This document shows positions 18,195 to 27,718 of a stretch of DNA of 64,000 bases, piece by piece; within the stretch, counting starts at the first letter, position 1, and every line of letters begins with the position of its first letter. The notes beneath the pieces are model-generated. The model was given only the letters and a program-made list of their open reading frames with translations. It was not told the DNA's origin and ran no database searches. The stretch lies in the NCBI GenBank assembly GCA_963695505.1, contig CAVOGX010000011.1:295541-359540 (forward strand), written 5' to 3'. The position numbers were made by a program, and so were the translations under genes. This stretch comes from JACSRF01 sp963695505 (GTDB lineage: Bacteria; Chloroflexota; Anaerolineae; Promineifilales; Promineifilaceae).

Positions 18195-18677
18195 ATGTCA
18201 AAACAGTTGACGCATCTAGACGAAACAGGGCAGGCAAAAATGGTAAATGTGGGCTATAAGCCCGCTACAGAGCGCGTCGCCGTGGCCCGTGGCCGCGTGC
18301 TTATGCAGCCCGAAACCCTGGCCCTCATCATTGCCGGCAACATGAAAAAGGGCGACGTGCTTGGCGTCGCCCAACTGGCCGGGGTCATGGCCGCCAAACG
18401 CACCAGCGACCTCATTCCGCTCTGCCACCCGCTCATGTTGCAGCACATTGACGTCACCTGCAAACCCAACACCCGCGAAAATTGCGTAGATATCGAGGCA
18501 ACCGTCAGCGTGCACGGGAAAACTGGGGTAGAAATGGAAGCGTTAACGGCCGTTTCCGTTGCCGCCCTCACCATCTACGATATGGCCAAAGCTGTTGACC
18601 GCCGCATGCGCCTCAGCGACATCCGCCTGGTATCCAAATCCGGCGGGCAACATGGCGATTACCAGGCTCAAGAATAG
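18195..18677 (+). CDS. moaC: Cyclic pyranopterin monophosphate synthase MoaC
   Basis: The 160-residue protein has the MoaC signatures LTHLDETGQAKMVNVG, GDVLGVAQLAGVMAAKRTS, LIPLCHPL (active-site region) and GVEMEALTAVSVAALT. MoaC acts after MoaA to convert the GTP-derived cyclic intermediate into cyclic pyranopterin monophosphate for molybdenum cofactor. I chose ATG 18,195 because it starts exactly where MoaC proteins begin. It is followed after 1 base by the moaD-moaE fusion. Confidence 0.94.
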   Translation: MSKQLTHLDETGQAKMVNVGYKPATERVAVARGRVLMQPETLALIIAGNMKKGDVLGVAQLAGVMAAKRTSDLIPLCHPLMLQHIDVTCKPNTRENCVDIEATVSVHGKTGVEMEALTAVSVAALTIYDMAKAVDRRMRLSDIRLVSKSGGQHGDYQAQE

Positions 18678-18678
18678 A

Positions 18679-19393
18679 ATGACCCTACACATACGCCTTT
18701 TTGCAACCCTAAAAGAACTGGCTCATGCCAACCATATCCAGCTAGACATCCCCTTGCCCACCACCGTTGCGCACCTGCGCCATGCCATTGCCACCAGCCA
18801 CCCCAGCCTTGCCCACGCGCTGCCCTCCGCCTTGGTAGCGGTTAATAAAGCCTTCGCCTCCGATCAAACACCAATTCACTCTGGCGACGAAATCGCCCTC
18901 TTCCCACCGGTAAGCGGCGGCGCCAACGCCCCCTTACCCAACCTTCTTTGCCATCAGCACCGATCCGCCAGACCTCAACGCCATCCACCAACACCTGGCG
19001 CAGCCAGACGTGGGCGCCGTCGTCAGCTTTACCGGCTCTGTGCGCGGCCAAACCCAACGCGGTGGGCTGCCTCCTTCTACGCTTTACCTAGAATATGAAG
19101 CCTACAGCGAGATGGCCGAAGCCAAAATGGCTCAAATTGCTCGTGAAATATGGGAACGCTGGCCCCAAGTAAAAGGCGTGGCCATCGTGCAGCGTGTTGG
19201 CCGGCTGGACATTGGCGACATCACCACATTTGTTGCTTGTGCAGCAGGGCACCGGGATCAGGGTGTCTTCGATGCCGCACGCTACGGCATTGATCGCCTG
19301 AAAGAAATAGTGCCCGTATGGAAAAAAGAAGTTGGGCCAGATAAAAGCGTTTGGGTAGAAGGGCACTATCATCCTACCGAAAACGATAACTGA
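18679..19393 (+). CDS. MoaD-MoaE fusion (molybdopterin synthase small and large subunits), one frameshift
   Basis: Residues 1-85 read as MoaD (start MTLHIRLFATLKELAHAN, end FPPVSGG), the sulphur carrier whose C-terminal Gly-Gly is thiocarboxylated. The next codons continue without a stop. Removing one C from the CCCCC run at 18,929-18,933 joins the frame to a complete MoaE domain starting PYPTFFAISTDPPD. That domain has VVSFTGSVRGQT, YLEYEAYSEMAEAK, VQRVGRLDIGD and KKEVGPDKSVWVEG. Together the domains insert two sulphurs into cPMP. A single-frame fusion interrupted by a homopolymer error is the likely truth. Separate genes are the alternative. Confidence 0.8.
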
Positions 19394-19512
19394 GGGCTGC
19401 CATAACCAGGCGTTATCGCGCCTGCAGCTACGCCAAAAACGCAACTCACCCCGTTCCCCTGGTGTTTACGCAATAGGTTGAAGAAGCAAACAATGAAATT
19501 GGGAGAAGATGC

Positions 19513-20763
19513 ATGAATAACACCAACCAAAAGCTCCACCGCGTGGTCATAACCGGTATGGGGCTTCTAACCCCCTTGGGCAATAACGTCCATGACACCT
19601 GGGAGGCCATTTTGGCTGGAAAATCGGGAATTGGCCCCTACACGCTGTTGGACAAACGGGATCATGCCACACCCTGCCTCTTTGAAGTAAAACATTTCGA
19701 CCCGGAAGCCTTCATGGACAAACGGGAGGCCCGCCGGCGAGATCGCTACCAACAACTAGCCGTAGCCGCAGCCAAGGAAGCCATGGATCAGGCCAACCTG
19801 GTTGTCACCGATGAGAATCGAGAGCGAATCGGCATTTATATTGGTACAGGGGTCGGCGGTATTCGGACGTTGGTAGAGCAAGACCACATTGTCAATGAAA
19901 AAGGGCTGCGCAGAGTGAGTCCTTTTGCCATCACCATGATCATGCCCAACGGGGCTGCCGGTATGCTGGCTATCGAGTACGGCATTCAAGGGCCCTCCAC
20001 CACCATTACCACGGCCTGTGCCGCTGGCTGCGATGCAGTCGGCCATGCCTTCCGGGCGGTGCGCCGCGGAGAGTTAGTCGCAGCCCTGACGGGCGGCGCA
20101 GAATCGATTTTGGCCAGCGTAGCCATTGCTGGTTTTGAGCGGGCTCAGGCCACTACTTCTCGAGATTCCGCAACACCGCGACCCTTTGACAAAGAGCGGG
20201 ATGGATTGGCCGTCGGCGAAGGGGCGGGTATGTTGGTGTTGGAATCGCTGGAGCATGCCCAGGCGCGGGGGGCTGCCATTTTGGGTGAGGTTGTAGGGTA
20301 CGGGCAAACCACGGACGCCTACCACATTACCGCCCCGGCCGAGGGTGGCCTGGGGGCTTCCCGGGCTATGGAACTGGCACTGGCAGACGCCGATCTGCCA
20401 GCTACGGCCGTTGATTACATCAGTGCGCACGGCACGGGCACGGTCTTGAATGATGCCACGGAAACGGCCGCTATCAAACATGCCCTGGGTGACCATGCTT
20501 ACAAAGTGGCCATCAGTTCTACCAAGTCCATGACCGGGCACATCATGGGGGCAACGGGGGCTATTGAAACCGTGTTCTGCTTGCTGGCCATACGCGACCA
20601 GACGCTACCCCCTACCATCAACTACGAGATCCCTGATCCTGAATGCGACCTGGACTACGTGCCTAATGCGCCACGGACGGCTAAAATTGACGTTTGTTTG
20701 AATCATGCCTTTGGCTTTGGCGGGCATAATGCCGTTTTGGCCGTTCGCAAATTTACCGGATAG
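19513..20763 (+). CDS. fabF: Beta-ketoacyl-ACP synthase II (FabF)
   Basis: The 416-residue protein has the thiolase-fold catalytic triad: Cys in TTACAAGCDAVGHAF, His in SAHGTGTVLNDATE and His in STKSMTGHIMGATG. NHAFGFGGHNA appears near the C-terminus. The start reads RVVITGMGLLTPLGNN. It condenses malonyl-ACP with acyl-ACP in fatty-acid elongation. It lies 5 bases upstream of rnc and starts the fabF-rnc-SDR run, a common arrangement of fab genes next to rnc. Confidence 0.93.
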   Translation: MNNTNQKLHRVVITGMGLLTPLGNNVHDTWEAILAGKSGIGPYTLLDKRDHATPCLFEVKHFDPEAFMDKREARRRDRYQQLAVAAAKEAMDQANLVVTDENRERIGIYIGTGVGGIRTLVEQDHIVNEKGLRRVSPFAITMIMPNGAAGMLAIEYGIQGPSTTITTACAAGCDAVGHAFRAVRRGELVAALTGGAESILASVAIAGFERAQATTSRDSATPRPFDKERDGLAVGEGAGMLVLESLEHAQARGAAILGEVVGYGQTTDAYHITAPAEGGLGASRAMELALADADLPATAVDYISAHGTGTVLNDATETAAIKHALGDHAYKVAISSTKSMTGHIMGATGAIETVFCLLAIRDQTLPPTINYEIPDPECDLDYVPNAPRTAKIDVCLNHAFGFGGHNAVLAVRKFTG

Positions 20764-20768
20764 CGCAT

Positions 20769-21476
20769 ATGGGAGAGCTTGCAGAGTTAGAAAAAAATCT
20801 GGGCATGCAGTTCAGTAATTACTCTTTGCTGAACCGCGCGCTGACCCATCGATCCTTTTTAAACGAAAACCCAGGCACTGTCTTTGAAGATAACGAACGC
20901 CTGGAATTTTTGGGCGATGCCGTGCTAGATTTTGTGGTCGGCGCCTATTTGTATCACCATTTTCCAGAAATGGCTGAGGGGGAACTGACCAGTTTGCGCG
21001 CAGCATTAGTGCGCGCGGAAACGTTGGCAGCTTTTGCCCAGAAGTTGGAAATCGACCGGTTCTTAAAGTTAGGTTTTGGGGAAGATGAAAATGGGGGTCG
21101 GGAACGCGTGCCGATTTTATGTGCCACCTTTGAAGCTGTCATTGGGGCAATTTACCTGGATCAGGGGCTGGAGATGGCAAGGACCCTTACCGAAGCATTG
21201 GTAGGCGCAACAATACCCGGCATTTTGGCATCGGCCGCCCATAAAGATGCTAAAAGCGAGTTTCAGGTGTGGGCCCAGGCGCAGTATAATGTCACACCCC
21301 ACTACAAAGTCGTGCGCACAGCGGGCCCCGACCATGCCAAGCTGTTTACCATTCAGGTGCAGGTGGGTGATGTTGTGTGGGGGGAAGGCGAAGGGCGCAG
21401 TAAGCAGGCCGCCGCACAGGTTGCGGCACAGGCAGCCTTACTGAAGGTGGAAGCGCTGGATTCGGCAGAAGTTTAA
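20769..21476 (+). CDS. rnc: Ribonuclease III
   Basis: The 235-residue protein contains the catalytic signature NERLEFLGDAVLDFVV near residue 38, a second acidic site in ATFEAVIGAIYLDQG, and a C-terminal double-stranded RNA-binding domain (residues 158-230). Length matches bacterial RNase III (220-250). It cleaves double-stranded RNA in rRNA maturation. It lies directly after fabF and 2 bases before the SDR gene. Confidence 0.94.
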   Translation: MGELAELEKNLGMQFSNYSLLNRALTHRSFLNENPGTVFEDNERLEFLGDAVLDFVVGAYLYHHFPEMAEGELTSLRAALVRAETLAAFAQKLEIDRFLKLGFGEDENGGRERVPILCATFEAVIGAIYLDQGLEMARTLTEALVGATIPGILASAAHKDAKSEFQVWAQAQYNVTPHYKVVRTAGPDHAKLFTIQVQVGDVVWGEGEGRSKQAAAQVAAQAALLKVEALDSAEV

Positions 21477-21478
21477 CT

Positions 21479-22324
21479 ATGGCGCGGGTGCTTATCACTG
21501 GCGGAAGCAGCTACCTGGGCCAGCATCTGGTGCCGCTGGCACAAGCAGAGCACCAGGTCTGCTACACATTTTTTAGCCAGGATGTGTTGCATTTGCCGGG
21601 GGGGAAGTGGCTGGACGTGCGCGATGAAACGGCCGTTTCCCAACTCATTACCTCATTCCAACCGCATGCTATCATTCACACCGTTGGCTCCAACCGCGGC
21701 GAAGATATGCGCCAGGTCATTGAGGCCGGCACGCGCCACGTAACGCAAGCTGCTGCATCCGGTCAGGCGCGATTGATTCACCTCTCTACCGACAGTATCT
21801 TTAACGGCCGTATCGACGATCCTCACCCACCCCCTTACGACGAATCTGCACCGCCATCACCCGTCAACGAATACGGCCGTGCCAAAGCCAACGCTGAAAA
21901 GATAGTTAAAGGCCACCCCGACCATGTCATCGTGCGCACCTCTCTCATTTACGGCCTGCACAAAATGGACCACGGTACGGCATGGATGGCCGGCGCGCTG
22001 CAAGCCAGACAGCCGGTCACCTTATTCAACAACCAGATTCGCAACCCGGTTTGGGTGCAAACCCTCAGCCTTGCTTGCCTGGAACTCATCAACCATCCCT
22101 ACAATGGCATTCTAAACGTTGCCGGAAAACAAATATTAAGCCGCGCTGCCTTCAGCCTCAAGATGCTCGATTATTGGGGCATTCAGCCTCGCAGTTCCCT
22201 TGCTATTGGACCTTCCCAACGCGAAGAATGGCCGCTTGACTGTCGCCTAAACCTTCAACTGGCCAGCCATCTGCTCCACACCCCTCTGCCAGGCGTCGAT
22301 GATGTGTTAAATGAGCAATCTTGA
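21479..22324 (+). CDS. RmlD-like NAD(P)-dependent sugar-nucleotide reductase
   Basis: The 281-residue protein has the Rossmann motif TGGSSYLGQHL at residues 7-17, DVRDETAV (with an ACGGCCGT copy), HLSTDSIFNG near residue 100 and the catalytic YGRAK near residue 130. This fits dTDP-4-dehydrorhamnose reductase and related extended SDR enzymes. The family reduces 4-keto sugars in cell-surface polysaccharide synthesis, but no other rml genes are nearby, so the substrate is open. It is 2 bases after rnc and probably cotranscribed. Confidence 0.75.
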   Translation: MARVLITGGSSYLGQHLVPLAQAEHQVCYTFFSQDVLHLPGGKWLDVRDETAVSQLITSFQPHAIIHTVGSNRGEDMRQVIEAGTRHVTQAAASGQARLIHLSTDSIFNGRIDDPHPPPYDESAPPSPVNEYGRAKANAEKIVKGHPDHVIVRTSLIYGLHKMDHGTAWMAGALQARQPVTLFNNQIRNPVWVQTLSLACLELINHPYNGILNVAGKQILSRAAFSLKMLDYWGIQPRSSLAIGPSQREEWPLDCRLNLQLASHLLHTPLPGVDDVLNEQS

Positions 22325-22427
22325 CACGTTTACCTCTATCTAACATCAAAATGTAATAGTAGCCTTATTCCTTATTATGAAAGGGAGAGGCGTTGATGAA
22401 GAGCCTTCTTTTCGCCGCTATGGCTCT

Positions 22428-22457
22428 TGACTTTTAAGTGACGACTATGCTAGACTG
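22428..22457 (+). promoter_or_regulatory. Putative sigma-70-type promoter of the primary sigma gene
   Basis: TTGACT (22,428-22,433) and TAGACT (22,452-22,457) are separated by 18 bases, about 90 bases before the sigma factor ATG at 22,547. The 222-base gap before that gene holds nothing else that I can recognise. A standard ribosome binding site (AAGAGGAAGAAAGG) sits just before the start codon, unlike the leaderless genes. Confidence 0.45.
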
Positions 22458-22546
22458 CACGATTGTTTCGGGAAGAAGGAAACTTGCTAGGTGAGAGCCG
22501 CTACCCAAACAAAAAATAATTAGAAGAGGAAGAAAGGTACCATTAC

Positions 22547-23767
22547 ATGAGCGATTTAACTAACCCATTTGACGAAATGGAAGTTATTAACGCACTGATC
22601 ACTAACGGAATGGAACAAGGATATATCACTTACGATCAAATCCTTGAAGTTCTCCCCGATATTGAAGACAACCTCAATTTGCTTGAAATTCTTTTGGAAG
22701 AAGCGCAAAATGCGGGCATTTCTGTGTACGAAAGCGAAGAAGATGAAGAACTTCTCCAAATTCGTACAGATGGTGCCGGCGAAGAATTGGATGAAGCAGA
22801 TTTGGCTTTTGGGCAAGAAACACATGCTGCACCCTTGTTTGATTTGAGCAACGTGCCCATTGACGATTCTGTGGGTCTTTATTTCCGCGAAATGGGCCAG
22901 CAGCAACTGCTTACAGCCGAAGAAGAAGTCACGTTGGCCATGGAAATCGAAGCCGGACGAGAAGCCGAGTTGCGTCTTGTAGAAGAGCACGAAACCCTTG
23001 ACGATACTACCAAAGATGGATTAGTAAACATTTTGGAGATTGGCGACGCAGCCCGCGCCCACCTCATTCGCGCCAACACCCGCCTGGTTGTCAGCATTGC
23101 CAAAAAATATCGTGGTCGTGGTTTGCAGTTTCTGGATTTAATCCAGGAAGGGAACGTGGGCCTGATGAAGGCGGTGGAAAAATATGACTATCGCCGGGGA
23201 AATCGCTTCAGCACCTACGCAACCTGGTGGATTCGGCAGGCCGTCACCCGCGCCCTGGCCAATCACGGCCGTACCATTCGAATCCCGGCCCATTTGGGGG
23301 GGCGCATCAGCAAGCTGTATCAGGTTGCCCAGGAGCTGGAACAAGAATACGGCCGTCAACCTACCGCTGAAGAAATAGCCGAATGCATGGAGCTCCCAGC
23401 AGAACGCGTGCGCTGGATGCTGCGTACCAGCCGCCAGCCGGTGCACCTCGAGCGCCCCGTCGGAGATGAGTCAGATGCCGAGTTGGGAGACTTCATTGAA
23501 GACATCGAGGCACCACCTCCAGCAGAATCTGTAGCGCAAAAGATGCTAACCGAAGAAATTGGGGACATTTTAGACCAGCTAACCCCTCGGGAAGCTCGCA
23601 TATTGCGCCTGCGGTATGGTTTGCAAGACGGTGAATCGCGCACCTTGAAAGAGGTGGGGGAAATGTTCGGCCTTTCCCGCGAGCGCATTCGCCAGCTTGA
23701 GAAGGAAGCCTTGCGCAAGCTGCGGCACCCGAATTTTGCCGGGCATTTACGCCAATACCTCAATTAG
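22547..23767 (+). CDS. rpoD: Primary RNA polymerase sigma factor (RpoD/SigA)
   Basis: The 406-residue protein has an acidic region 1.1 (residues 1-100), region 1.2 (DSVGLYFREMGQQQLLTAEE), region 2 (LVVSIAKKYRGRGLQFLDLIQEGN; NRFSTYATWWIRQAV), region 3 and region 4.2 (TLKEVGEMFGLSRERIRQLE). The acidic 1.1 and complete regions make it a group 1 housekeeping sigma that directs RNA polymerase to -10/-35 promoters. A strong rho-independent terminator follows 10 bases after the stop. Confidence 0.95.
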   Translation: MSDLTNPFDEMEVINALITNGMEQGYITYDQILEVLPDIEDNLNLLEILLEEAQNAGISVYESEEDEELLQIRTDGAGEELDEADLAFGQETHAAPLFDLSNVPIDDSVGLYFREMGQQQLLTAEEEVTLAMEIEAGREAELRLVEEHETLDDTTKDGLVNILEIGDAARAHLIRANTRLVVSIAKKYRGRGLQFLDLIQEGNVGLMKAVEKYDYRRGNRFSTYATWWIRQAVTRALANHGRTIRIPAHLGGRISKLYQVAQELEQEYGRQPTAEEIAECMELPAERVRWMLRTSRQPVHLERPVGDESDAELGDFIEDIEAPPPAESVAQKMLTEEIGDILDQLTPREARILRLRYGLQDGESRTLKEVGEMFGLSRERIRQLEKEALRKLRHPNFAGHLRQYLN

Positions 23768-23776
23768 CAACCCCCA

Positions 23777-23804
23777 AACCCCTCCCCGCGAGGGGTTTTC
23801 TTTT
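23777..23804 (+). terminator. Rho-independent terminator of rpoD
   Basis: AACCCCTC (23,777-23,784) pairs with GAGGGGTT (23,790-23,797) around a 5-base loop, followed by TTCTTTT. It lies 10 bases after the rpoD stop. Confidence 0.85.
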
Positions 23805-23955
23805 GCAGGCAGATTCACGATACCTTCACTCTCGTTTCACAAGCCATTTATAGACAACCTGCTCCAGATCAAGTTAACTTAGGTACAGGTCTCTTCCTGC
23901 CTGCTCTGTGCAGGTTCCTACATCTTACCGAGGCCATCAAATAAGGAAGTATCTT

Positions 23956-25590
23956 ATGGAGTTGCGTGAATATGTCTCTTTGCTTTGGCGCTGGTTGTGG
24001 CTCATTATTTTAGGCGCCATGGTAGCCGGTGCATCTGCTTTTTTTATCAGCCGCAGCCAGACACCCATTTTTCGCTCCACGGCCGTTTTGCTTGTGAGCG
24101 AGGGGGCAGCAGATAGTAACGAATATCGTTCCCTGCTGGTCGGTGAACAACTGGCCCAATCCTACGTAACCAGACTTACAAATTATGAGGTCTTGAACCA
24201 GGCTATCGCCAATTTAGGCCTGGACATTTCACCAGAACAACTGAAGTCACAGGTGGATGTCAATTTACTGAATGAAACCCAGCTCATTTCCCTAAGCGTT
24301 TCCAACCCTAACCCGCAGTTAGCCAGCGATCTGGCCAATGAAATTCCTCGCGTTTTTGCGGAACGGAATGTCAACCAACAGCTAGAGCGTTTTGCCAGCT
24401 CAAAAAACAACCTGGAAACGGAGCTGGCAAAAATCGAGTTGGAGTTGCGCAGTGCAGAGAACATCCTTGCCGCAGAACTTGGGCAGGACCCCATTAATCA
24501 GGCGACCATCGACCAGGCCAACAACAACCTGCTGCGCCTGCGGGAAACCCATTCCAGCTTGCTGCAAAGCTACGAGAACGTGCGCATCGCCGAAGCCAGC
24601 AGCCTGAACACCATTGTCATTGATGAGGCAGCACGGCCGTCTACTAAACCTGTTAGCCCGCGCATCGTTTCCAACACCCTGCTGGCAACGGCCGTTGGGG
24701 GCATGCTGGCGATTGGCATTGCCTTCCTCATTGAATACCTGGATGACACTTTGAAAAACCCGCGGGACGTGGAGCGTGAACTTGGCCTTACCCCTCTGGG
24801 CAGCATCGAACGCATGCGCATTGAACACGCGGCCGAGGCCCTGGTGGTGGCTACGGATCCCCGCTCCCCCACTGCCGAGGGTTTCCGCCACATTCGCACC
24901 AACATTCAATACATTAGCGTTGATCGTCCTTTGAAAAGCATTTTGGTAACCAGCGCCAACATGGGCGAAGGAAAATCGACCATATCCGTGAACTTGGCTG
25001 CCAGCCTGGCCCAATCGGGCAAGCAGGTCATTCTGGTGGATGCAGACATGCGCCGCCCTATGCTGCACCGCCTGCTGGAAGTAGAGGGTTCTCGCGGCCT
25101 GGCAAATCTCATTATTCGCGGTAAAGAAGACCCCGCATTCTTAAAAGGCACCCTCATAGCCAATTTGCGGCTGGTACCCGCCGGGCGCATTCCGCCCAAC
25201 CCGGCCGAACTTCTCGGCTCAGAACGGATGCGCGAGGTGCTGAACTGGCTGCAAAGTCAGGCCGATTACGTCATTTTTGACAGCCCTCCTCTGCTGGCGG
25301 TCACTGATGGCGCAATTTTGTCGCAGTTGGTTGACACAACGATATTGGTCGCCAGCAATCAGACTCGATTCCCGGCGTTTGCAACCGCAGTCCGCCAAAT
25401 CATAGCTTTGGAAAGCCCCATTGCCGGCGTCATCCTGAACAAGATGAACCCGCGCAGTAATCATAGCTATTACTACTACTACCGGCGCGAATATCGCCCC
25501 CACGATGACGATTCAGATGAAGGAAACGGCCGTAAATCCTGGAAAGAGCGCGTCCAACACGCCCTTTACTTCTTCAATGCCTTCCACTAA
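23956..25590 (+). CDS. Wzz/CpsD-type polysaccharide co-polymerase and tyrosine autokinase
   Basis: ATG 23,956, with AAGGAAG upstream, gives 544 residues. A Wzz chain-length domain with two transmembrane helices (LLWRWLWLIILGAMVAGAS; LLATAVGGMLAIGIAFLIEY) flanks a periplasmic coiled-coil segment. A cytosolic bacterial tyrosine kinase domain follows: Walker A SANMGEGKSTISVN, Walker A' VDADMRRPML and Walker B-like VIFDSPPLL. The C-terminal YYYYYRREYRP cluster is the usual autophosphorylated tail. Such proteins control capsule or exopolysaccharide export. No polysaccharide cluster is adjacent, so it acts in trans or alone. Confidence 0.9.
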   Translation: MELREYVSLLWRWLWLIILGAMVAGASAFFISRSQTPIFRSTAVLLVSEGAADSNEYRSLLVGEQLAQSYVTRLTNYEVLNQAIANLGLDISPEQLKSQVDVNLLNETQLISLSVSNPNPQLASDLANEIPRVFAERNVNQQLERFASSKNNLETELAKIELELRSAENILAAELGQDPINQATIDQANNNLLRLRETHSSLLQSYENVRIAEASSLNTIVIDEAARPSTKPVSPRIVSNTLLATAVGGMLAIGIAFLIEYLDDTLKNPRDVERELGLTPLGSIERMRIEHAAEALVVATDPRSPTAEGFRHIRTNIQYISVDRPLKSILVTSANMGEGKSTISVNLAASLAQSGKQVILVDADMRRPMLHRLLEVEGSRGLANLIIRGKEDPAFLKGTLIANLRLVPAGRIPPNPAELLGSERMREVLNWLQSQADYVIFDSPPLLAVTDGAILSQLVDTTILVASNQTRFPAFATAVRQIIALESPIAGVILNKMNPRSNHSYYYYYRREYRPHDDDSDEGNGRKSWKERVQHALYFFNAFH

Positions 25591-25617
25591 CCTCAACTTT
25601 TTTCACCCTATTGATCG

Positions 25618-25650
25618 TGAAGCCTTCGCACATTAGACGAAGGCTTCATC
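25618..25650 (+). terminator. Terminator hairpin after the BY-kinase gene
   Basis: TGAAGCCTTCG (25,618-25,628) pairs exactly with CGAAGGCTTCA (25,638-25,648), with a 9-base loop and a short T-containing tail (TCATTTC). It lies 28 bases after the stop and just before the ABC-F promoter. Confidence 0.6.
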
Positions 25651-25674
25651 ATTTCTGCATCCCCAACCCTCATG

Positions 25675-25680
25675 TATAAT
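25675..25680 (+). promoter_or_regulatory. -10 box of a putative leaderless promoter for the ABC-F gene
   Basis: TATAAT is separated from the ATG at 25,688 by only 7 bases and no Shine-Dalgarno sequence is present. The -35 region is weak by eye. Confidence 0.45.
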
Positions 25681-25687
25681 TCAGCCC

Positions 25688-27718
25688 ATGGCAATTTTAA
25701 CCGCTAACTTTGTAGGGCAATCTTTTGGCGATTTTGACGTCTTCAGCGGCGTCACCGCCAGCATTCCCAACAATGGCAAAATTGGGCTGGTCGGCCCCAA
25801 CGGCATTGGCAAAACCACTTTGCTACTCATCCTGGCCGGACTTAGCCAGCCCAGCGCAGGCAGTATCAACCTGGCCCGCAGCGCCCGCATAGGCTATTTA
25901 CCGCAAGAGTCAGCGGACGCCTTTACCGGCAGCACCCACACAGTCTACGAAGAGATGTTGGTGGCTTTTACCCATTTACGCCGCATGGAAACCCAGCTCC
26001 GCGAAATGGAAGAGCAGATGGCCCAGGGGCACACCTCTGACGAACTTCTTGAGCGTTACAGCCAGATGCAGGAGCAGTTCGAAATTGCGGGTGGTTATGA
26101 CTACCAATTGCGTATTAAACAGGTTCTGACCGGTCTAGGCTTTGCCGCAGAAGATTGGCAGCTTCCTCTGACCTATTTGAGCGGCGGCCAGAAAACCCGT
26201 GCTTTGTTAGCCCGGCTGTTGCTGGAAAAACCAAATTTACTCGTCCTGGACGAACCAACCAACCATCTAGACGTGGAAGCAGTGGAGTGGCTGGAGGGGG
26301 CATTAAAAATTTGGGAAGGGGCGATTCTAGTGGTTAGCCATGACCGCTATTTTCTTGACCGGGTAGTGGACACTATTTGGGAAATGACGCGTACTGGCCT
26401 GACCATTTATCGTGGCAATTACAGCGCCTACGTGCAGCAGCGGCAAGACCAATGGCAGCGGCTGGAGCAGGAGTTTGCAGCATTCAAAGAGCGTGTAGCC
26501 AAGGAAATGGATTTTATCCGGCGCAATATTGCCGGGCAGCGTACGCAAATGGCGCAGGGTAAGCTCAGCCGCCTGGCCCGCGAAGTAGAAGCGGTACGCG
26601 TTGGCGGATTGGGCATTATTTCGCAGTTGAACAGCAAAGGCTGGGCCCAAGTATCGGACAGCCTGGATTTACGCCGCCCGGCCAGCACGGTAGATGAGCT
26701 GCATCAGCGCATCAATGAACTGCAAGGACCGCGCCGCCCGACGGTGCTGAATATGACGTTACGGCCGTCACACCGCAGCGGGAATATCGTCTTGCGCACC
26801 AAAGATTTACGCGTCGGCTATCCAGATTATGATCCCCTCTTTGTAGCCGATGACATAGAACTGTGGCGGCAGGAGTGCGCCGCCTTGATCGGCGGCAATG
26901 GCACAGGGAAGACGACATTTCTGCGCACCATCTTAGACCAGTTGGCTCCGGTAGACGGTGAATTTACCCTGGGGGCAAGCCTGAACGTGGGCTATTTCTC
27001 GCAAACCCAAGAGCATTTGCATCCGAATGAGGCGGTGCTCGATGAATTTTTGCGCCATACGCCCATGCTGGAAGGGGAAGCGCGCAGCTACCTGGCGCGG
27101 TTTCTCTTTCAGGGTGATGACGTGTTCCAAAAAATCAGCACCCTAAGCGGCGGTGAACGCAGCCGCCTGGCGCTGGCAATCCTCACGTTGGATGAAGCCA
27201 ATTTTTTGCTGTTGGACGAGCCAACCAATCACCTGGATATTCCGGCACAGGAGGTTTTGCAGTCCGCGCTGGAATCGTTTGGGGGCACGGTGCTGCTGGT
27301 AACCCATGACCGGTATCTGGTGGACCGCCTGGCCACGCAAATTTGGGATCTGCGCAACGGCCGTTTACGGGTGTTCAATGGTCCATACCAGGAGTTTTTG
27401 GCCAAACGCCAGCAAGAAGCACTGCAGGAAAAAGAAGCTGCCGCCCAAAGGCAAACGGCCGTTTCGACCACCTCCTCATCTACCAACGGCACAGAAGCCA
27501 TCAGCAAAAACGAGCAGCGCCGCCGCAATGCGCTGCTGGCCACCCTAGAAGAAAGCATCACTCACCTTGAGACGCAGATCGATGAAATTACCCACGCCCT
27601 GCAGCAGGCTACCACTCTACAAGACTTTGACAAGATACAAAGCCTAAGCATAGAATATGCTCGCGCAGAGGACGAACTGGCCCAAAAGTTAGCAAAATGG
27701 GAGACCTTGCATGAGTGA
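25688..27718 (+). CDS. ABC-F family ATPase
   Basis: The 676-residue protein has two ATP-binding cassettes and no transmembrane segments. The first has GPNGIGKTTLL, LSGGQKTRALLARL and LDEPTNHLD; the second has GGNGTGKTTFL, LSGGERSRLALAIL and LDEPTNHLD. The two are separated by a helical interdomain linker. A C-terminal coiled coil (about residues 590-676) includes an ACGGCCGT copy (TAVSTTSSS). ABC-F proteins act on ribosomes in translation or antibiotic resistance; the subgroup is unknown. Its end overlaps coaE by 8 bases. Confidence 0.92.
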   Translation: MAILTANFVGQSFGDFDVFSGVTASIPNNGKIGLVGPNGIGKTTLLLILAGLSQPSAGSINLARSARIGYLPQESADAFTGSTHTVYEEMLVAFTHLRRMETQLREMEEQMAQGHTSDELLERYSQMQEQFEIAGGYDYQLRIKQVLTGLGFAAEDWQLPLTYLSGGQKTRALLARLLLEKPNLLVLDEPTNHLDVEAVEWLEGALKIWEGAILVVSHDRYFLDRVVDTIWEMTRTGLTIYRGNYSAYVQQRQDQWQRLEQEFAAFKERVAKEMDFIRRNIAGQRTQMAQGKLSRLAREVEAVRVGGLGIISQLNSKGWAQVSDSLDLRRPASTVDELHQRINELQGPRRPTVLNMTLRPSHRSGNIVLRTKDLRVGYPDYDPLFVADDIELWRQECAALIGGNGTGKTTFLRTILDQLAPVDGEFTLGASLNVGYFSQTQEHLHPNEAVLDEFLRHTPMLEGEARSYLARFLFQGDDVFQKISTLSGGERSRLALAILTLDEANFLLLDEPTNHLDIPAQEVLQSALESFGGTVLLVTHDRYLVDRLATQIWDLRNGRLRVFNGPYQEFLAKRQQEALQEKEAAAQRQTAVSTTSSSTNGTEAISKNEQRRRNALLATLEESITHLETQIDEITHALQQATTLQDFDKIQSLSIEYARAEDELAQKLAKWETLHE

